In this document: positions 52,859-57,631 of the stretch, one piece after another
Layout of the letters: each line of letters begins with the position of its first letter
Numbering within the stretch: the stretch's first letter is position 1
Notes under the pieces: model-generated
What the model was told of the DNA's origin: nothing
Database searches by the model: none
What the model saw: only the letters and a program-made list of their open reading frames with translations
DNA from: Halocafeteria seosinensis
Taxonomy: Eukaryota > Sar > Bigyra > Bicosoecida
Length of the DNA stretch: 57,631 nucleotides
Direction: 5' to 3'
NCBI GenBank assembly: GCA_001687465.1
Contig: LVLI01000211.1
Coordinates: 1 to 57,631 of the forward strand
Program-made: the position numbers and the translations under genes

Positions 52859-55360
52859 ATGGAACAGTATCCTCAGGCGGATCGACAGCACCGAGCGAGT
52901 GATGCCAGCGGTGGCAGTGCCACCTTGGCTAATCTCATGGCGCCTCCTCCAGAGGCCGTCCAAGAGCAGCAAGGTGGCGGTCTAAACCTGGAGAACACAG
53001 GAATTAGATATGGCTTTGACAACCGATTCTCGGCGGGAAGTGCTCAAGAGTTTTGGAACGCTCCCCGCGCCCGACTTCTTTCATCGTCTTCCATGATGTC
53101 CAACTCCTCTGTTCATAGTGGTATGTTTGTTCCCTCGTCACCAGGGAATAGACAAGCACAACCCAATACTCGAGCTTCCTATGACATGGGTGGAAACAAG
53201 GATAATGAGTTTCAATTGGACCCGTATGAAAGGCAGTATCCGCAGAGAAGTCGACTGGACTCTGCTCTTAGCGGTGGTGCATACGAAGCGGCGGAACGGG
53301 CTAGAAGCCGAAGCAATAATTTTTATCCTGAAAGACCGAAAGATGAAGGATCCGACCGAGAGACTGATGCTTCCGGTGCCATTGGCGCCGAGGAAGAGGA
53401 AGGCGGGCGAAAGAGACTTCTTTCGCATGGGAGTTTAGCCACAGTCTATGACGCGTGTAAAGTCGTGGAGGGTAACGACGAAATGAGCACTTTCGAGATG
53501 GAAGATGCAGAAAAGGGCGCGGAAACGAAGAATCGTCCTGATAACAGGCGAAGGTCGAGTGTCGGTGAGTTCGGTAGCTTCAGAGGGTCGTTCGATGCAG
53601 ATCAGCCTGCAAATACTAATCCTATGGGATTTAGCGACTTTGGGAACGGAGAAGTGTACGGTCGCCAACGAAGCAGAACCTCTAGTTATGGAGGATTCCT
53701 GGAAGCATCCGATGACTCGTTTAGCTCCGGTGACGAGGACGACCACAACACACGTGGTCACGGGAGTCGGCAGCCGAAAACGTACCGCTCCACCAGTGAT
53801 GCTGATTCTGAAAGGCTTCAAACCCTTTTGGCGGCCAGTGCAGCGACTCAGAGTCCGATGTCCTCGGACAGGAGGCACTACGATACACGCCCGCGAACTA
53901 AACCGCGCAGCTCCACTCAGGAATTAGAAAACTTAGCCGAGGTTTCGAGTTCTCTGAGCAAGATGCCTAGCACCCCTGGACAATTCAAATGGAGCATTCC
54001 GTATGCAGAATTACCCACAGTGAAGACTATCGCAGGCCCAGGACTCAGATCTGGTTTTGAACATCAAGGCGTGATTAACGATAAAATGGGGTTCAAAGTC
54101 CGTATTAAGGCACCCAGACCGTTTCAACAAAGGCTGAGTGCCTGTGGTGGTTCAGGTATGGTATCCTCCTACGTGGAGCAAATCCTTGCTCATGCTAGAG
54201 CCAACAATGACTCAAATTCTGATTCACAACTCGACTACGCGCAAACGGATACGTTTTCGTTGACTCCTGATAGATATGGGTCTAACAAGAAGCCAACCCG
54301 TAAGGCCAAGGCAGCAGCTTCCCGCACTACGTCGAAACCCCAGACTCCCCCTGCCAAAAAGAGGAAAGCTGCTTCTCAGCCTCCCTCTTCTGTTTCTACC
54401 GGCCCGAAGAGAGGAGGAGCTCGGCAGAAAACGGCCAGACCTCCATCAAATAACACGTACACAGTTACCGATGATAATCGGCTGGTAAACAATCCCCCCG
54501 AGGGATACTTGGACGCGGATCAGGTAGCAAGCAGTCTAGCTAAAGCTGCTGTTCCCCACAAGTTAGATCATATCATGAAACTCAAGCGTTGGGTATACGA
54601 TCACTGGAGCCATCCATATCCCTCACCCGAGGAAAAACAGGACTTACTGAAGGAACTGAGTGGCTCTTTCAATTCAACCCAATTGAAAGACTGGTTTCGA
54701 AATGAGAGGAAGCGCTACTGGAGACCTTTCCAGGATAGCCAAGCTTGGGAGCACTCAGAGCATGCTCGAAAGGATGCAATGAAAAACGCTGCAAGCAACA
54801 GGAGTTCAGATTACGGTAGGCAAGTGCGAAATCATCGGAGCAACGGGAGTGATGCGTCTGCCAATTATCGGCCTACCGGCAGCTCTAGAACGAGTAACAC
54901 CTCCAAGGGGTTATCCACCAGGAGCACGGCCGGCTCGTTTCCGATTTCTCGAGCACACTACTACGAAGATGATAATAATTTCGTCACCAGCATAAGAACT
55001 TCGACTGTGCAGCAAAGAAATCGAGATGGGTGCGATGATCCGGAAGGAGTCTTGCGAAACGGTACTCTGACTTTCTCGGCCCTTCAAGACGTTGCAGATT
55101 ATTCGTTGGCTCGCGCTTGTTCCGAAGAAAGGCTATCGTTGCAGCCAGATGAACGTAAGCAAGTTCAACGGGACTTGTTCAGTCGGCTTGTTTCAAAACA
55201 GCGCTCTGATGGCGCAACAGCCGTGGACGAACTCAAAGAGATTGCTTTGAAGATACGCGAAGTCAGAGAGCATCAGAGGAAACCGGATTTCTCTCCTGGT
55301 ATAGCGTTGAATGAAGCGAGAGCATCTCTCAACAAGTACATCAACATTCAAAGCAAATGA
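52859..55360 (+). CDS. TALE-class homeodomain protein
   Basis: Single exon, 833 aa, start MEQYPQADRQHRAS. The homeodomain lies at about residues 567-627: IMKLKRWVYDHWSHPYPSPE, EKQDLLKELSGSFNSTQLKD and WFRNERKRYWRP. The HPYPS insertion between helices 1 and 2 marks the TALE class. The WF.N.R recognition helix is intact but carries Arg at position 50, where most TALE proteins have Ile or a small residue. Upstream are long Ser/Asp/Arg-rich regions, a more conserved-looking block at about 375-440 (GFKVRIKAPRPFQQRLS) and a basic patch (PPAKKRKAASQPP) that may be the nuclear signal. I see no KNOX, MEIS or BELL domain. It is a predicted transcription factor. Its last 20 bases overlap the tail of the convergent SPOUT1-like gene. 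Confidence 0.87.
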   Translation: MEQYPQADRQHRASDASGGSATLANLMAPPPEAVQEQQGGGLNLENTGIRYGFDNRFSAGSAQEFWNAPRARLLSSSSMMSNSSVHSGMFVPSSPGNRQAQPNTRASYDMGGNKDNEFQLDPYERQYPQRSRLDSALSGGAYEAAERARSRSNNFYPERPKDEGSDRETDASGAIGAEEEEGGRKRLLSHGSLATVYDACKVVEGNDEMSTFEMEDAEKGAETKNRPDNRRRSSVGEFGSFRGSFDADQPANTNPMGFSDFGNGEVYGRQRSRTSSYGGFLEASDDSFSSGDEDDHNTRGHGSRQPKTYRSTSDADSERLQTLLAASAATQSPMSSDRRHYDTRPRTKPRSSTQELENLAEVSSSLSKMPSTPGQFKWSIPYAELPTVKTIAGPGLRSGFEHQGVINDKMGFKVRIKAPRPFQQRLSACGGSGMVSSYVEQILAHARANNDSNSDSQLDYAQTDTFSLTPDRYGSNKKPTRKAKAAASRTTSKPQTPPAKKRKAASQPPSSVSTGPKRGGARQKTARPPSNNTYTVTDDNRLVNNPPEGYLDADQVASSLAKAAVPHKLDHIMKLKRWVYDHWSHPYPSPEEKQDLLKELSGSFNSTQLKDWFRNERKRYWRPFQDSQAWEHSEHARKDAMKNAASNRSSDYGRQVRNHRSNGSDASANYRPTGSSRTSNTSKGLSTRSTAGSFPISRAHYYEDDNNFVTSIRTSTVQQRNRDGCDDPEGVLRNGTLTFSALQDVADYSLARACSEERLSLQPDERKQVQRDLFSRLVSKQRSDGATAVDELKEIALKIREVREHQRKPDFSPGIALNEARASLNKYINIQSK

Positions 55361-56835
55361 GCCAAGTAGAATGGGGTACAGCTGGATAACAATGCAGTTC
55401 ATGTTGATTGCGATGGCAGGGAAGCATGGGGCTGACGTGTAGAGAAAGTCCCATTCCATGATATCTTCTCCGTTTCGCATTCTCCTGACACCCTGGAATA
55501 AACGGCTGAAAGGCAGCCAAGGAGGTAACCACAGCCTCCTCCGTGCGTATCGTGCCAGATCCCTGTCGAGGGCATGTATTGACCCACTTATCAAAGAGTG
55601 AAGCGATGTCGCCTTTTAAGAAAGCCAACGACTCGTCCGCATCAAGAGCGTCTTCCAGTCCGTTAACACCGCCAAAGACGAGCAACATGTGCTTGAACGG
55701 CGGAAGGTTGAAATGTGGATTATCGATAGATTCGTGCCCTCTTTCGGATGTCCCGACAGTGAGATCATAGCCTTCGTCATAAGGGCATTTGGTGAAGACT
55801 TCGCTAAACGTATTGGCGATGCGCACTTCGTAACCCCAATACACGCCAAGCTGTTCCCTGGGAGCGCGTGGCGAAACTGCGCGACCTAGTAAGACTTTGG
55901 TTGGAAGACTAGAATTCTGAGGGAAGTTTTCCGGATCTTGAGGAGGTGCCGTGTCTAGCCGGCTATTTGCCCCGGTGAGTTCTAACTTCTTGGTATTTGG
56001 AGGCCGTGTGCGCTCATCCATTTCCACTGTAACTCGAACTCCAGCAACAAGAGTCACATCTATTCGACACTCTTTATGAAGTCCGACATTAACTAAACTT
56101 CCCTGTTTCGCCTTTTTATTCGAAAGTGGTCTGTCAAGTACCACGCCTTCACTGCATATTCAAGAACACACGTTGTGGGATCCGTTTATGCACGCAATGA
56201 ATAAAACAAGTGGAGAACACACTCAGTAACATACCGATATCGACACCATTCATCCTGTCTCAGATGGTGAGGAGCCGCCAGTGGATTGAGCAACCCTGCA
56301 AACTTTAAGTCTGGATGCATGGGGAACAAAGACCTCCTCAGATATCTGTTTAGAGCAAACAGCACAGTGTGTATCACTAACATCTACAGTAGAGCTTTAT
56401 GCAGGGATGCACTTACTGCGGCGTCTCAATGTACTGTAACAATCGAGCCATGAAAGCAACTGAATCATCCTTTCCACCCCCTCGTTTCGGCTTGACGGAC
56501 GACCCCGAAGCCAGCTGAGTACCGTCGTCGAAAACGATAATTTCATCCACTTGAAAGATAGCAGCAGCTCGAGCAATCTGTCCCACCAAATACGTGCGTA
56601 ATTCCTGGGACTGGGCATTGGCTACAATCGATCCTGGCACCGCTATCGACACCGTATAATGCCTCCCAGTGCTCGGTGCACCTTCGGCGCCCTCTACACC
56701 GGAGGATGAGGATGCTTTGGCCTCTGCAGCTGTATCAGTAGCTCCTGTATCGCCTCCATTGTGCTCAGACTTCCCCAGTTTCACAGAGGTATTCTGCTCC
56801 TCGCTCTGACTTGTTTCTCGTGGGCGTTTGCTCAT
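55341..56835 (-). CDS. SPOUT1: SPOUT1 (C9orf114-like) RNA methyltransferase
   Basis: Three exons: 56835-56417, 56345-56235 and 56151-55341, about 446 aa. After a low-complexity N terminus come YTVSIAVPGSIVANAQSQEL, YLVGQIARAAAIFQVDEIIV, LLQYIETPQYLRR (spliced) and PDLKFAGLLNPLAAPHHLRQ. Then R-EGVVLDRPLS (spliced), GVYWGYEVRIA, GYDLTVGTSERG, LLVFGGVNGLEDAL and NTCPRQGSGTIRTEEAVVTS. This follows human SPOUT1/C9orf114 throughout, including the knot-forming C-terminal half. SPOUT enzymes use S-adenosylmethionine. The human protein is tied to spindle/centromere function and, as I recall, to 28S rRNA uridine methylation. About 50 C-terminal residues after AAFQPF have no counterpart and run into the overlap with the homeodomain gene. 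Confidence 0.92.
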
Positions 56836-57483
56836 TATTATTCTTATCTCCCTAGAATACAGTAACCATCATATCGAAAGTGAACAAACTTATTCTATTA
56901 TCTGGAAGACCAAAACAAGAAAAAAGCTGGAATCGAGTACCCCAACGCTTTCTTCAAGCGAGGCACGAAGCGAAGAGATACCACGAGTTACAAACAGCCC
57001 CATTCATAGGCAAGACAGAGACAGACATTTATAACCTGTTGGATGAATACGACGTCTGCGAAAACAGGGGGAGTTCGGTTGGTAGTTATTACGGCTCTCT
57101 CTCTCTCTGCTCTCTGTCTCTGGCGTACAAAAAGTGTTACGTACATGTATTTGAAGTGTTACACGTATTTGTTTTCGTTTTACAGTTTGTTTGTCTGCTG
57201 TGCTGGAGATATATTGATATCGGTGCTCATGATGCTGTCGGCAAAATAGGCTTAACATCGATAGTCTGTGTCATAAGCTACGGTGACAAGTAGATCATGG
57301 AGCACACTTTGGTCAACAGGATCTGATGACGACTGACGCTAGCCACCTTACAGACACTCTTCCTCACTCACTCTACCGTTCCGAACCTCGAGTGTGGTCG
57401 AACAACGGCCTTAAGATGGCAACGAAACATTCCTTTTCTGCCCTGTCATCGAGGGAATTCACCGCGTCCTGGTGTGCATCGTC
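56836..57483. other. Terminal intergenic stretch with a CT microsatellite
   Basis: It lies upstream of the SPOUT1-like start. A pyrimidine run of CT repeats sits at about 57092-57122. An open frame from 56880 lacks an ATG (it begins GTG) and shows no family. No gene is supported before the dispersed repeat. Confidence 0.45.
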
Positions 57484-57582
57484 CACACACACACAAATGT
57501 GACAGATAGCCCACCGGCCGGGAAGTTGACCGCATCCTCTTAACGAGGAGCGGTATGCGCCCGTGTTAAGCAGCGACGGGCC
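57484..57582 (-). repeat. Dispersed repeat, copy B (inverted partner of 5409-5500)
   Basis: Read on the minus strand it matches 5409-5500 through GGCCCGTCGCTGCTTA, CTCGTTAAGAG, ATGCGGTCAACTTCC and CTATCTGTCACAT into a (GT)n tract, with an ~11-bp insertion near CGCATACCGCT. The sequence ends shortly after it with ambiguous bases at 57617 and 57620, consistent with a contig break in a repeat. Confidence 0.8.
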
Positions 57583-57631
57583 CGCTGTTCCTGCAGCCTT
57601 GCTGACATGCGCCGGTNAGNGAACACAGCAC

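Noticed and set aside
56880-57293. Plus-strand frame with a helical-looking start
   Set aside because: It begins with GTG, has no ATG or convincing upstream exon, overlaps the SPOUT1-like promoter and runs into a CT microsatellite.
1-57631. CRISPR arrays, bacterial operons or phage modules
   Set aside because: No regularly spaced repeats, and the introns and protein families are eukaryotic.

Overview
The window looks like nuclear DNA of a compact, single-celled or simple eukaryote. It holds about 15 convincing protein genes in 57.6 kb. Spliceosomal introns are short, mostly 57-106 nt, with GT(A/G)xGT donors (GTACGT is frequent) and CAG/TAG acceptors. Genes lie on both strands with short spacers, and several coding regions are huge and intronless. 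The protein set (VPS13, ARP4, p300/CBP-type acetyltransferase, TMCO1, SPOUT1-like methyltransferase, FBXO9-like and FBXL-like F-box proteins, HtrA2-like protease, amine oxidase, CRT-like transporter, TALE homeodomain) is pan-eukaryotic. I cannot fix the lineage; a red alga or a stramenopile would fit. Ns at 6526, 20467, 57617 and 57620 suggest a draft assembly.

Layout. 1-5075 (+) is the 3' part of a gene for a large glycine-rich, probably extracellular protein built from ~500-residue tandem modules, then four GC(T)xxx...DGSC repeats and a coiled coil. 5076-7160 is repeat-rich and partly very AT-rich: a dispersed repeat with an inverted partner at the far end of the window, large palindromes, a captured fragment of the neighbouring transporter gene and one orphan ORF. 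7169-8863 (-) is a CRT-like transporter, followed divergently by a small four-exon gene at 9063-9718 (+). 9994-28254 (-) carries an FBXO9-like gene, ARP4 and an intronless 13.9-kb VPS13. 28809-30944 (+) is a UBZ4-type zinc-finger protein of unknown role. 31024-33761 (-) is a flavin amine oxidase with predicted membrane segments at both ends.

34430-37011 (-) is an 11-exon ankyrin gene whose introns are all phase 0 and fall at ankyrin-repeat borders. It shares a 33-bp spacer with TMCO1 (37045-37809, +). A doubtful small gene (37837-38365, -) and an empty 1.35-kb stretch precede a p300/CBP-like gene (39720-45985, +). Then come a secreted double C39-like protein (46280-47867, +), an F-box/LRR gene (47996-49899, -), an HtrA2-like mitochondrial protease (50337-51841, +), a TALE homeodomain protein (52859-55360, +) and a SPOUT1-like gene (55341-56835, -) whose coding tail overlaps the homeodomain gene by 20 bp.

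The genes are mostly functionally unrelated housekeeping loci, so I see no operon-like pathway. The least ordinary parts are the modular glycine-rich gene with its sharp homogenised tract, the AT-rich island with the captured transporter fragment, the hairpin-rich intergenic block near 28.6 kb, the exon-per-repeat ankyrin gene and the orphan UBZ4 protein. Exon boundaries are read by eye from splice motifs and reading frame; none is supported by transcripts.
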